A stretch of DNA of 64,000 nucleotides, taken from NCBI GenBank assembly GCA_000531095.1, contig HG799464.1, positions 433,472 through 497,471 on the forward strand. Reading direction: 5' to 3'. A program made the translations under genes and the position numbers. Every line of letters starts with the position of its first letter. The stretch's first letter is position 1. Below, piece after piece: positions 36,487-44,324 of this stretch. The notes beneath the pieces were generated by a model. That model was not told the DNA's origin. It was given only the letters and a program-made list of their open reading frames with translations, and did no database searches. This DNA is from Gemmata massiliana. Lineage in GTDB: Bacteria; Planctomycetota; Planctomycetia; Gemmatales; Gemmataceae.

Positions 36487-36753
36487 TCAACCCTTCGGGG
36501 CGGTTTCGGCGTCGCCGGTCGCTCGCAAGTGCGCTTTGCTCAGCACGTGGAAGTCCGGAACCTGATCCGCTGGCAACCGGTTCTGACCTGCACCCGCAAC
36601 GACCCAACCGTCGTCCCACACGCCGTTCTCGCGCAACTTCACCACGCGACCGGTCGTTGCATACGGCTCCGGAATCCACGACACCTGAACCCACTCGCCA
36701 TTTTCGACGCGCTTGACTAATCGGCACTGTCGATAGAACACGACCTTCGCCAT
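36487..36753 (-). CDS. 88-residue protein of unknown function between two tRNA genes
   Basis: Not recognised. It is small and beta-rich: MAKVVFYRQCRLVKRVENGE, then WVQVSWIPEPYATTGRVVKLRENGVWDDGWVVAGAG, ending LRATGDAETAPKG. No signal peptide or membrane segment. It lies 27 bases after tRNA-Arg and 16 bases before the tRNA-Cys-like gene on the same strand. The ATG at 36753 is the only good start; a weak GGAG lies upstream. The conserved-looking WxxxGWVVAGAGxNRLPxDQVP pattern suggests a real protein. Confidence 0.65.
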   Translation of the reverse strand: MAKVVFYRQCRLVKRVENGEWVQVSWIPEPYATTGRVVKLRENGVWDDGWVVAGAGQNRLPADQVPDFHVLSKAHLRATGDAETAPKG

Positions 36754-36780
36754 CGTAATCTCCACTAACGCCCCGAACAG

Positions 36781-36851
36781 TGTCCCCGCCAGGAATCGAA
36801 CCTGGTCTGCGACCTTCGCAGAGTCGCGTGCATCCACCACACCCCGAGGAC
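36781..36851 (-). tRNA. tRNA-Arg(GCG)
   Basis: A full cloverleaf on the minus strand: acceptor stem of 7 bp (36845-36851 with 36782-36788, one G-U), D-stem GTG/CAC with a loop containing GGTGGA, anticodon stem CGACT/GGTCG with loop CTGCGAA giving anticodon GCG (codon CGC), T-stem CCAGG/CCTGG with loop TTCGATT, discriminator A. CCA is not encoded. GCG is less usual than ACG for arginine in bacteria; the call rests on taking a 7-nt anticodon loop. Confidence 0.8.
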
Positions 36852-36907
36852 GGGTACGCAAGAAGGGATGTGGGACCGGCGTTTCAGGTTCGCGCGGGAC
36901 TGATTTT

Positions 36908-38191
36908 TCAGGGCGTTCCGGGCAAAGTGGCGACCGCGTCTTTTGCTTCGTCGGGCGTGCGGACAGTTTGGCGCACAACGGCGATATCGAGCCGACCGTC
37001 GAACGCGGCGAACAGAAGCGGCTTCATCGGTAGTTTCACAGCCCGCGCCGCAAAGCACTTCCGCAAGAGCCGGTCGTTCCCCAGTCCGGCCTCGGCCTCG
37101 GCCTCTTTACGGAGGTCCGCGCCTACGACCTGCGCCCAATCACGCAGGCGCACGCAGTTCGCGATGTACCCGGCGAACACGTCGTAGTGTTCGCGGTAGA
37201 AATCGAGCACCTCTTCCGGAACTTGCTCTCGCCCAAGCGAACGTAGGTGTGCGGCCACGTCCGCCCAACTCGTCCAGTGCGGGTGCGCGTCGATCATCTC
37301 GACCGTTCGGTCATACGTGCAAGTAACAACGAGTTTCAGCACGCGCAGGTAGTCCGGCCCCTTCACCTTCACACGGTACACCACGCGGTGCCCGTGCTCG
37401 ATGGTGATAACCGTCCCCTCCTGGTCCGTTCCCGCGATGGCCGCCAATAGGCTCTCGATCTGCTCGCCGATGTTGTTCCCCGCAGGCGTGAATTCGTCGA
37501 CGTGTGCGAGCGCGTGTGCCGTAGCGAGTGTTTTCACCTCGGCGTAGGTGCGGTAGCGGTGGTCCGTGCGGTCGAAGCACGCGAGCAGCACCAAGTCTTC
37601 GCGGTCACCGTAGTTCGTAATGACGCGCGTTTCTGGGTGAATGAACTCGAACACGAGCGTGGTGTTCTCGAACTCCGGCCGCGCCTCGCACAGTGCCGGG
37701 TACTTCACTTCCGCGAGTCGGCGCGCGGTGCCGAGGAAGTCGAATCCCTTCGCGCGTTCGGGTGCATCCTCATCCTGCGAGCCGTAGCACGGGCCGCCCT
37801 CGATCATCCCGCGCGTCGTGAAGTACACGCGCCCGTTGTGCTGGAATCGCTGGAGCAGCGTGCCATCGAGCTTGTGAAGGAAGTGCAGCCGGGCGTTTCC
37901 GGGTTCGGCCACGATCCCCGTGAGGTCGGCCGCAGACACGTCCTTCTCGCCGAGGTTGTAAATCTTCACGAGCGGCAGCGACACCAGCTCGAACGGGTCG
38001 CGCCGGTACACAATGCCCTTCGCGAACAACTGGTGCGGCAACTGCGGCGTGAACAGCATCCCGCCCGCGTTCGCGAGCACGAGCACGCCGGACTGGCGCT
38101 TCACGAGGAGTGGATCGGCGTCGATGGCACGTAAGATGTCCGCGCCGTTCGTGCGTAACTCTTCCAACAAGTGATCGAGACGAAGGTTCAT
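36908..38191 (-). CDS. RNA ligase, T4 Rnl1-like
   Basis: 427 residues. RNA ligases seal 5'-phosphate and 3'-hydroxyl RNA ends through a lysyl-AMP intermediate. Nucleotidyltransferase motifs are visible: motif I with the adenylated lysine in RLHFLHKLDGTLLQRF (KxDG, about residue 108), motif III/IIIa-like TLVFEFIHPETRVITNYGDREDLVLLA (about 178), motif IV EGTVITIEHG (about 260) and motif V YRVKVKGPDYL (about 275). The C-terminal third is helical, as in Rnl1. The start was set at the ATG at 38191 (MNLRLDHLLEEL), though a start 21 codons upstream is possible. Directly downstream on the same strand are tRNA-Arg, a small protein and a tRNA-Cys-like gene, suggesting a link to tRNA repair. Confidence 0.85.
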   Translation of the reverse strand: MNLRLDHLLEELRTNGADILRAIDADPLLVKRQSGVLVLANAGGMLFTPQLPHQLFAKGIVYRRDPFELVSLPLVKIYNLGEKDVSAADLTGIVAEPGNARLHFLHKLDGTLLQRFQHNGRVYFTTRGMIEGGPCYGSQDEDAPERAKGFDFLGTARRLAEVKYPALCEARPEFENTTLVFEFIHPETRVITNYGDREDLVLLACFDRTDHRYRTYAEVKTLATAHALAHVDEFTPAGNNIGEQIESLLAAIAGTDQEGTVITIEHGHRVVYRVKVKGPDYLRVLKLVVTCTYDRTVEMIDAHPHWTSWADVAAHLRSLGREQVPEEVLDFYREHYDVFAGYIANCVRLRDWAQVVGADLRKEAEAEAGLGNDRLLRKCFAARAVKLPMKPLLFAAFDGRLDIAVVRQTVRTPDEAKDAVATLPGTP

Positions 38192-38287
38192 ATGTGCGAT
38201 GAAATTAGACACTTCCGAACGTGGCCCGGACGCTTTGACCCGAGCCACTGACACATCAGGACACCAACAGGTTCTAAGCGCTCCGCC

Positions 38288-38746
38288 CTACTTCGGATCG
38301 GCCGGTGGCGGTTCGGGTACGGCGTAAGGTAGCGGCATGAACACGAACACGGTGTTGTCTTTGAACAGTGTGCGGTGCTTGTCCGCGAGCGGGCCAATCA
38401 GCAACACGACCGGTGTCGGCTCCTTCAGCAACTCCGCGAGCTTATCGGCACCGATCGCCTTCCCCTTCACGTCCGTAGCATTCAGGTTCTTCAGTTCGTG
38501 TGCTTGAGTCACGGTACTGGTCGTGTACTCGAGCACTGTGCGCTTCTCGATCACGTTCTTCCCGTTGATGTTTACGGTCACCTCAACGACCCTGGCGACC
38601 GGAACCGCTTTCTCTTCACTCCAAGTGAGCTTGCCCTTCTCGACCTTCGCGTCGACGATTTGGAACCCGAGCGCCCCTTGTGCGGATATGCGACCAGGGA
38701 GAGACACAAGCGCGAGCATCGCGAGCACCACAACGATTCGCCGCAT
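38288..38746 (-). CDS. Small secreted protein of unknown function
   Basis: 152 residues with a signal peptide (MRRIVVVLAMLALVSLPGRISAQ). The mature part is beta-rich (VARVVEVTVNINGKNVIEKRTVLEYTTS) and ends TPVVLLIGPLADKHRTLFKDNTVFVFMPLP. The segment LNATDVKGKAIGADKLAELLKEPTPVVL resembles the 'TADGKKLDTEEAIKKLAKGGTVVV' pattern of the secreted proteins at 42356 and 43080, so they may share a small domain. No known function. Confidence 0.72.
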   Translation of the reverse strand: MRRIVVVLAMLALVSLPGRISAQGALGFQIVDAKVEKGKLTWSEEKAVPVARVVEVTVNINGKNVIEKRTVLEYTTSTVTQAHELKNLNATDVKGKAIGADKLAELLKEPTPVVLLIGPLADKHRTLFKDNTVFVFMPLPYAVPEPPPADPK

Positions 38747-39010
38747 GTTTGAAATCCTCGAAAACTGGGGACCGTACTCAACGGTATCGCGGTCGCCAGA
38801 TCGAGTCAACGGCGCGCCAAATCGAGCACGAGGTCCACAACACAGTACCCGCGCGCATAGACACCCAACTCGCGGCGGTGGTTCAGCGAGCTGTCGCACC
38901 CGACGTCTTCGCGTTTGCCAGGGAGCGCGGAGTCCACAGTTGCGATTGACGGCGCTGACGAAGGAATCTCACAATGCCCGCCCGTAACAGGTCTGCGATC
39001 GGAGGTGCCC

Positions 39011-40183
39011 ATGCGTGCCGTTCTTGCCGTTCTCTTCGCGCTCGTCGCCGCACCCGCGTTCGGCGAAGAAAAAGCCAACAAAGCGAAGAAACCGGAGCCG
39101 AAGTACGAAGGAAAGCCGCTCGGGTACTGGGTTTCGCAGTTCCTGAAGAGCGACACCCCCGAACAGCGGCTGCCGGCAGTTGCAGCGCTGCGCTCGTTCG
39201 GTCCGGACGCGGCACCGGCACTGCCGACGTTCACCGAGATGCTTTGGGACCATTCCGAGGCGTACCGGCTGCAAGTGCTCAGCATCGTGAAAGAGATCGG
39301 TCCGGCAGCAAAAGATGCCCGGCCAATCCTTCTGAAGATGTTGAAAAACAAGAAGACGTCGCCTACGCATGTCGTCGAAGCACTTGTTGCGATCAGCCCG
39401 GAACCAAAAGACGCGGCTCTCACTCTCGCCCCATTGCTCGAAGATCCGCCTCTGTACTGCCAGGACACTGTTTACCGAGCGCTCTGTAATATCGGTCCCG
39501 CTGCCAAGGACGCGATCCCGGCCATTCAGCGATTTGTAATGGAGCAACTCGCTAAAAACCCAGGGGTCGGAATCGATTTGGCTCTGCTACACCAGTTGGG
39601 ACCGGACGTGGTCCCGCTGTTGGTGGAGGTGCTGGACGCAACGAACTCGGAGCGCAACATTGTGCTCGATCAACTGGAAAAACTCGGCCCCAAGGCGGCG
39701 CGTGCCGCGCCCGCGCTGTCAAAACTCTTGAAGGACGAAAACCCGTACACACGGTATCGTGCAGCGACCCTTCTGTGGAAGTGCGCGGAGAACGCCACCG
39801 GTGTGCCCGTGCTCACCGAACTGTTGACACAATTACCACCTGTGAAAAGTGCTTGGCCTTACGACGATCGCTCGAAGGAACCCAAGTTCTTCGCATCCGA
39901 CGCGGCCGACGCACTCGGCGAGATCGGGCCGAAGGCGAGCGCGGCGCTCCCCGCACTTCGCACGCAGTTCGTGGTAGGTCTGGGTGCTGCAGTAAAATCG
40001 GGGGCGTGTCTCAGTGTGCCGAACCTCGACTCGTTCGGCAAAGTTTTCCCGGTCATCAAATACAGATCGCTCGCTCCCAGCGGCGAGGCGGGCGAAGTTT
40101 ACACGTGGTACCACGATCTCGTAATGCTCGGACAAGCCGTAGAAGGGGCCATCACTAAGATCGAGCAGGGACTGAAGAAGTAG
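39011..40183 (+). CDS. Secreted HEAT-repeat protein
   Basis: 390 residues with a signal peptide (MRAVLAVLFALVAAPAFGEE). Repeated helical units follow from about residue 45: LPAVAALRSFGPDAAPALPTFTEML, LQVLSIVKEIGPAAKDARPILLKML, TVYRALCNIGPAAKDAIPAIQRF, VLDQLEKLGPKAARAAPALSKLL and AADALGEIGPKASAALPALRTQF. The repeated G-P-x-A core is the HEAT/PBS-type pattern seen in many planctomycete secreted proteins. A perfect GGAGGTG at 39001-39007 fixes the ATG at 39011. Probably a scaffold for protein contacts; partner unknown. Confidence 0.85.
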   Translation: MRAVLAVLFALVAAPAFGEEKANKAKKPEPKYEGKPLGYWVSQFLKSDTPEQRLPAVAALRSFGPDAAPALPTFTEMLWDHSEAYRLQVLSIVKEIGPAAKDARPILLKMLKNKKTSPTHVVEALVAISPEPKDAALTLAPLLEDPPLYCQDTVYRALCNIGPAAKDAIPAIQRFVMEQLAKNPGVGIDLALLHQLGPDVVPLLVEVLDATNSERNIVLDQLEKLGPKAARAAPALSKLLKDENPYTRYRAATLLWKCAENATGVPVLTELLTQLPPVKSAWPYDDRSKEPKFFASDAADALGEIGPKASAALPALRTQFVVGLGAAVKSGACLSVPNLDSFGKVFPVIKYRSLAPSGEAGEVYTWYHDLVMLGQAVEGAITKIEQGLKK

Positions 40184-40201
40184 CCAAGCCCCGGGTACCC
40201 G

Positions 40202-40741
40202 ATGAACGTTCCCCTGCCGAAATACGTTGAGCGCGGACCGATCCACGACGTCGCGTGGGTGCCACTGAAGTTCTTCACCGACCCGCGCGGGTGGCTCGTT
40301 GAGTTGTTCCGCAACGACCTCGTGCCGCCCCAATTCCATCCGGTCATGGCCTACGTGTCGATGACCAAGCCCGGCGTCGCGCGCGGACCGCACGAGCACA
40401 TCGACCAAGCCGACTACTTCTGCTTCACCGGGCCATCCACGTTCCGGGTGTATTTGTGGGACGCGCGCAAGGACTCGCCCACGTTCGGCGCGAAGGAGGT
40501 GCGCGAGGTGGGCGAGAGTGCCCCGTTCGCACTCATCGAAGTTATACGAGAGGTGGGCGAGAGTGCCCCGTTCGCACTCATCGTGCCGCCGGGGGTCGTT
40601 CACGCCTACAAGAACGTCGGCGACAAGGACGGGTGGGTGTTCAACGCGGCGAACCAGCTCTACGCCGGGTGGCTCAAACAGGAACCCGTGGACGAGATCC
40701 GCCACGAAAAAGACCCGAACAGCCCCTATCAACTGGATTGA
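40202..40741 (+). CDS. dTDP-4-dehydrorhamnose 3,5-epimerase-like protein with artefactual duplication
   Basis: 179 codons as written. Cupin-fold RfbC-like protein: RGWLVELFRNDLVPPQFHPVMAYVSMTKPGVARGPHEH carries the conserved pattern in which RGPHEH supplies active-site His, and GVVHAYKNVGD matches the later conserved His-x-Tyr/Phe segment. In the middle, REVGESAPFALI occurs twice, joined by EVI: a 34-base repeat (40505-40538 and 40550-40583) with 11 bases of linker between. Removing 45 bases keeps the frame and gives a normal 164-residue protein. ATG at 40202 is 18 bases after the HEAT gene. It may act in sugar nucleotide synthesis for surface glycans; substrate unproven. Confidence 0.82.
   Translation: MNVPLPKYVERGPIHDVAWVPLKFFTDPRGWLVELFRNDLVPPQFHPVMAYVSMTKPGVARGPHEHIDQADYFCFTGPSTFRVYLWDARKDSPTFGAKEVREVGESAPFALIEVIREVGESAPFALIVPPGVVHAYKNVGDKDGWVFNAANQLYAGWLKQEPVDEIRHEKDPNSPYQLD
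40505..40583 (+). repeat. 34-bp direct duplication flanking a loxP-linker remnant
   Basis: Copies at 40505-40538 and 40550-40583 are identical. The 11 bases between them (AAGTTATACGA), together with the preceding CG, match the last 13 bases of the loxP-containing 454 paired-end linker. Best read as two overlapping contig ends joined without merging. Confidence 0.82.
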
Positions 40742-40755
40742 GTCTCCAATTCCAA

Positions 40756-40783
40756 TGAGACCGCGCCCCGCGGCGCGGTCTCA
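40756..40783. terminator. Hairpin terminator after the epimerase-like gene
   Basis: Perfect 12-bp stem (40756-40767 with 40772-40783), 4-nt loop, 15 bases after the stop codon. No T-run, as is common in this window. Confidence 0.6.
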
Positions 40784-40913
40784 CGAGTGTTCACCTCACG
40801 TCGCGGTTTCTGTCGGACAAATCTACTCGTGAGAACGATGTGACGGCATTGGGGGTGGTATTCCGCTCGCGCGGGGTGCCAACTGCGTGACGCAACCGCC
40901 CTCAAACGGTAGC

Positions 40914-41414
40914 ATGAATCGCATGACACACGCGACCACTGGCCCGTCGGAGTCACTCGCAGCCGCGCTCGGCCGCGTACCGAGCGGGTTGTACGTCCTC
41001 ACCGCACGCAACGGCGACGACGAAACCGGGATGCTCGCGTCCTGGGTGCAGCAGTGCTCCTTCGATCCGCCCCAAGTATCGGTCGCGGTGAACAACCAGC
41101 GATACGTGCTCGACTGGTTGCAGGACGGGGCTACGTTCGTGCTGAACGTCGTTCCGGAGGGCGGGAAGGCACTCGTCGCGCACTTCGGGAAGGGGTTCTC
41201 GTCGGGCGAACCGGCCTTCGAGGGGCTAGAAGTGACGCGCGAGCGCGGAATCCCCCCTGTGTTGTTGGCGGCCCACGCCTATCTCGTGTGCCACGTCGCG
41301 AACCGCATCACAGTCGGTGACCACACTCTCATCATCGGCCGCGTCACTGCAGGGGCCGTGCTCCACGACAGCAAGCCCACTGTTCACGTGCGTAAAAACG
41401 GGCTGAAATACTGA
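40914..41414 (+). CDS. Flavin reductase-like, FMN-binding split-barrel protein
   Basis: 166 residues. The family reduces flavin for partner oxygenases or binds FMN. ALGRVPSGLYVLTARNGDDETGMLASWVQQCSFDPPQVSVAVNN (about 18-60) is the typical N-terminal FMN-binding pattern, with the later RFxVNVL-like FVLNVVPEGGKALVAHFGKGF and HTLIIGRVTAG. Its start is uncertain: ATGs at 40914 and 40923 are both plausible and neither has a good ribosome site; a GTG at 40887 is also in frame. No oxygenase partner is adjacent. This subgroup may instead be a flavodiiron-type domain-like reductase. Confidence 0.82.
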   Translation: MNRMTHATTGPSESLAAALGRVPSGLYVLTARNGDDETGMLASWVQQCSFDPPQVSVAVNNQRYVLDWLQDGATFVLNVVPEGGKALVAHFGKGFSSGEPAFEGLEVTRERGIPPVLLAAHAYLVCHVANRITVGDHTLIIGRVTAGAVLHDSKPTVHVRKNGLKY

Positions 41415-41545
41415 GGCGACTATCAGTCAATTTCGCCGAAAGGTACTTCCGGAGCGACCCGCGAGCGACGCAACGGTGCAGGATTTGCTGACTTAAGACT
41501 CGTGCCCCAAGTGCCTTTGGTCGTGAGATATCTTTGGAACCCCTC

Positions 41546-42193
41546 ATGGCCGACGAGCCGATCATCAGTTCGGATACGCAGCGCGAGAACCGTGTGCCCC
41601 CGCGCCAGGTTCTCACGCAGAAGTGGCCGGTACTGCACGCCGGAAGCGTCCCGCCGTTCGACCCGTCGAAGTGGACGCTTTCGCTGTTCCCCGCCCCACT
41701 CATTGGCGCCATCAAGCAGTTCACCTGGGCCGAGTTCAACGTCCTCCCGCGCCGCCGCGTGTTCGCAGACATGCACTGCGTCACGCGCTGGAGCAGGCTC
41801 GACAACTTGTGGGAGGGCATCGTCACCCGCGAGTTGCTGAACCACATCACGCTGTCTCCGCGTGCGAAGTTCGTGATGGTTCACAGCGAGTACGGGTTCT
41901 CCACGAACCTGCCGATCGACGACTTCTTTGCAGAGGATTGCCTCTTCGCCACGCACCACAACGGCGAACCGCTCACGCCGGAGCACGGTTACCCGGTCCG
42001 GTTAGTCGTTCCGCGGCTGTACACCTGGAAGAGCGCGAAGTGGGTCCGCGGAATCGAGTTCATGGAAGAAGATCGGCCCGGGTACTGGGAAAGTTTGGAA
42101 AACGGCGGCTACCACATGCGCGGCGACCCGTGGACGGGCGGTCCCGATGGGGATGGTCAACGCTTCCGGCCCGAAGTTGAAAACGGGCACTGA
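41546..42193 (+). CDS. Sulfite oxidase-like molybdopterin oxidoreductase
   Basis: 215 residues. The molybdopterin-binding sulfite-oxidase fold is shown by FADMHCVTRWSRLDNLWEGI (about 68-87): the Cys is the expected molybdenum ligand. HSEYGFSTNLPIDDFFAEDCLFATHHNGEPLTPEHGYPVRLVVPRLYTWKSAKWVRGIEF matches the second half of the family. No signal peptide or haem domain is present, so it belongs to the small cytoplasmic-type group rather than to MsrP or full sulfite oxidase. Start is the ATG at 41546 (MADEPI). The physiological substrate cannot be inferred. Confidence 0.85.
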   Translation: MADEPIISSDTQRENRVPPRQVLTQKWPVLHAGSVPPFDPSKWTLSLFPAPLIGAIKQFTWAEFNVLPRRRVFADMHCVTRWSRLDNLWEGIVTRELLNHITLSPRAKFVMVHSEYGFSTNLPIDDFFAEDCLFATHHNGEPLTPEHGYPVRLVVPRLYTWKSAKWVRGIEFMEEDRPGYWESLENGGYHMRGDPWTGGPDGDGQRFRPEVENGH

Positions 42194-42355
42194 TCTGCGA
42201 ACGTAAAATCTCGTCCTAACGCAACTTCTGACGATCCTGAACGGTACTTGAGACAAATCGGGATTTCTCCAAACTCGCGCCGCCGGTATCTCGTCGTATA
42301 TGAATACCCGCAACTCGCGCGGGTCACCCTCAAGCCCTCTCCCGGAGTGCTGCCG

Positions 42356-42913
42356 ATGCTGACTTCGCTGGTTCTGTCGATGACCCTCGCGGCCCCGGTT
42401 CCCGCTCCCGCTCCACCAGTACCCGCTGGCCCGGCTCCTCACGTTCTCGAACTGAAAGCCAATGCTGACGGCAAGATCATGGTCACAGTGACCCGAACGG
42501 AAAAGCCCCAACCCGTCGCGGGTGCCAACCCGAACCGCAGGCTACCGATCGCAGCCCTCGCGAAGCAGGTCGAACTGAACGAAGTGAAGGATCTCACCGT
42601 CACCACCGCCGACGGCAAGAAACTCGATACCGAAGAGGCGATCAAGAAACTCGCGAAGGGCGGAACTGTAGTCGTCTCCGCGGACGGCAAGCCGGTTAGC
42701 CCGACCTTCCTGAAGGTGTTCAAGGACGACGTGCTCGTGCTCACTTCGCCCGAACTGGTGAACCTCCGTCACGATCCGTTGGTGCCCGGTGGCGTTCGCC
42801 CGCCGATCCAGATCCAACCGGTGGCCCCCGGTGTCCAAATCCAACCCGGCGTGATCCAGATCCAGGTCGCGCCCGCTCTGCCGGCCCCCGTCCCGGCCGC
42901 GCCGGTGAAGTAA
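42356..42913 (+). CDS. Secreted protein of unknown function, related to 43080-44105
   Basis: 185 residues. The start at 42356 (MLTSLVLSMTLAAPVPAP) gives a short signal peptide. The domain at about 30-135 has VLELKANADGKIMVTVTRTEKP, TTADGKKLDTEEAIKKLAKGGTVVVSADGKPVSPTFLKVFKDDVLVL. The same order of motifs occurs in the next gene. The C terminus is a Pro/Ile/Gln repeat (PIQIQPVAPGVQIQPGVIQIQ). A hairpin terminator separates the two genes, so each is likely transcribed alone. Confidence 0.72.
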   Translation: MLTSLVLSMTLAAPVPAPAPPVPAGPAPHVLELKANADGKIMVTVTRTEKPQPVAGANPNRRLPIAALAKQVELNEVKDLTVTTADGKKLDTEEAIKKLAKGGTVVVSADGKPVSPTFLKVFKDDVLVLTSPELVNLRHDPLVPGGVRPPIQIQPVAPGVQIQPGVIQIQVAPALPAPVPAAPVK

Positions 42914-42937
42914 CTCGCCACACAACAGACTGAATGA

Positions 42938-42987
42938 CGAAACGCACGCCGGCGGGAATACCCCCTGCCAGCGTGCGTTTCGCTTTT
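42938..42987. terminator. Hairpin terminator after 42356-42913
   Basis: Perfect 12-bp outer stem (42938-42949 with 42971-42982) continuing partly inward, followed by CTTTT. Confidence 0.78.
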
Positions 42988-43079
42988 GGAACGCGAACCA
43001 ACTCCTTTACCCGTCCCTTTCGCTCGGTTATCCTTATTTCGATTGCCGTTTCGCCAATTCAACGACGGAGTCACACCAC

Positions 43080-44105
43080 ATGTATTCCTCGCTGGTGCTC
43101 TCGACGGCACTGCTCGCCCCGGCCGCACCGATCCCGCGCGACTCCGGCCCGAATGCGACCGGCCCGGCGCCGCGCGTGCTGGCGCTGAAAGCCGACGAGA
43201 GTGGCACGGTCCGCGTGATTTACACGGTGCCCATCAAGCAGACCGTCACGAGTGTCTACTTCGAGATGGAAGGGAACCAGCAGGTCCAAAAGCAGATCGA
43301 ACACGACGTCGTCAACAACCAGTACTTCAACAGGTCTCTGTCGGAGTTCAACGGCAAGTTCACGACGGCCGATGGCACCCCTCTGACAGCCGACGAAGCC
43401 GCAGCGCGCGTGAAGAAGGGCGCGACCGTACTGGCCTCCTCGGACGGAAAACCGATCGGCAAGACGTGGCTCCGGTCCGTCGCACCAGAGACGGTGATTA
43501 TGGTCGCCGACGGCCTCTCGCACGCGAACATTCAGTGGGGCGGTGCGCCGTACCCCAGCACCCCGGCCCCGCAACTCACGATGCTCACGACCGACGACAA
43601 GGGCACAGTTACCGTCCCAACCACCAGTCAGCCCACGAACAACAACGGGTACGACGAAGTGATGTGGGACGGTGGCGGCCGGGCGATCCGCATTCGGGGC
43701 GGGCGCTTCATCGGCAACGGCTACTACGGCGACGGGCAGACGACCGATGCGAAGGTCGTTCCCAAGCCCCTGAACGAAGTAAAATTCGACGCTTACGACA
43801 TCAAGGGTAAGCTCGTCCCCAGGGGCGAAGTGCAAAAACGCCTCGCCGCGGGCGGTATGGCGATCGTGGCCGGCGACGGACAAATGCCCGACGAAACCTA
43901 CCTCAAAGGCTTCCACGACGACGTGCTCGTGCTGGTCGGGTCCGAACTCGTGATCCCGATCACACCCATCGACCAGACCAAGAAGAAGCAGAACGAAAGC
44001 TTCATCAAACGCAACATCCTGCCCATCGAGCAAAAGGCTCCGACCGCGGACCTGCCCCGGTTACGAGCGGCCCCGGTCCTGAGAGTCGGCGTGATAAAGG
44101 GCTGA
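43080..44105 (+). CDS. Secreted protein of unknown function with two copies of a small domain
   Basis: 341 residues. MYSSLVLSTALLAPAAPIP is a signal peptide. Copy one (about 35-145) has VLALKADESGTVRVIYTVP, TADGTPLTADEAAARVKKGATVLASSDGKPIGKTWLRSVAPETVIMV. Copy two (about 160-300) has LTMLTTDDKGTVTVPTTS and DAYDIKGKLVPRGEVQKRLAAGGMAIVAGDGQMPDETYLKGFHDDVLVLVG. Each copy pairs a beta-rich strand with a DGxxxxxxEAxxxLxxGxxVVxSxDGxP segment, also found singly in 42356-42913. Function unknown; a periplasmic or surface role is inferred from the leader. Confidence 0.75.
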   Translation: MYSSLVLSTALLAPAAPIPRDSGPNATGPAPRVLALKADESGTVRVIYTVPIKQTVTSVYFEMEGNQQVQKQIEHDVVNNQYFNRSLSEFNGKFTTADGTPLTADEAAARVKKGATVLASSDGKPIGKTWLRSVAPETVIMVADGLSHANIQWGGAPYPSTPAPQLTMLTTDDKGTVTVPTTSQPTNNNGYDEVMWDGGGRAIRIRGGRFIGNGYYGDGQTTDAKVVPKPLNEVKFDAYDIKGKLVPRGEVQKRLAAGGMAIVAGDGQMPDETYLKGFHDDVLVLVGSELVIPITPIDQTKKKQNESFIKRNILPIEQKAPTADLPRLRAAPVLRVGVIKG

Positions 44106-44130
44106 TCTCGTTCCCACGACACAATCGTTA

Positions 44131-44160
44131 CGCCCGGCGCACTCGCGCCGGGCGTTGTTG
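44131..44160. terminator. Hairpin terminator after 43080-44105
   Basis: Perfect 10-bp stem (44131-44140 with 44145-44154), 4-nt loop, followed by TTGTTGTTT. Confidence 0.75.
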
Positions 44161-44324
44161 TTTCCCGACCGAAAATCCCGCGCAAGAACCCGTTACCGCA
44201 ACAGTCCGAACCGTGTCAGGTCGGATTGCAGGGGGCGGGGAACTCCGGTATACCGGCCGACCCAGGTTATCACATCACGCGGCGCCAACCTGGAGGGCGC
44301 CGTTTGCCAGAGGGGGAGGGAGCC

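Noticed and set aside
40505-40583. A true internal tandem repeat in the epimerase-like protein
   Set aside because: The spacer matches the end of the sequencing linker and the repeat length fits an unmerged contig overlap.
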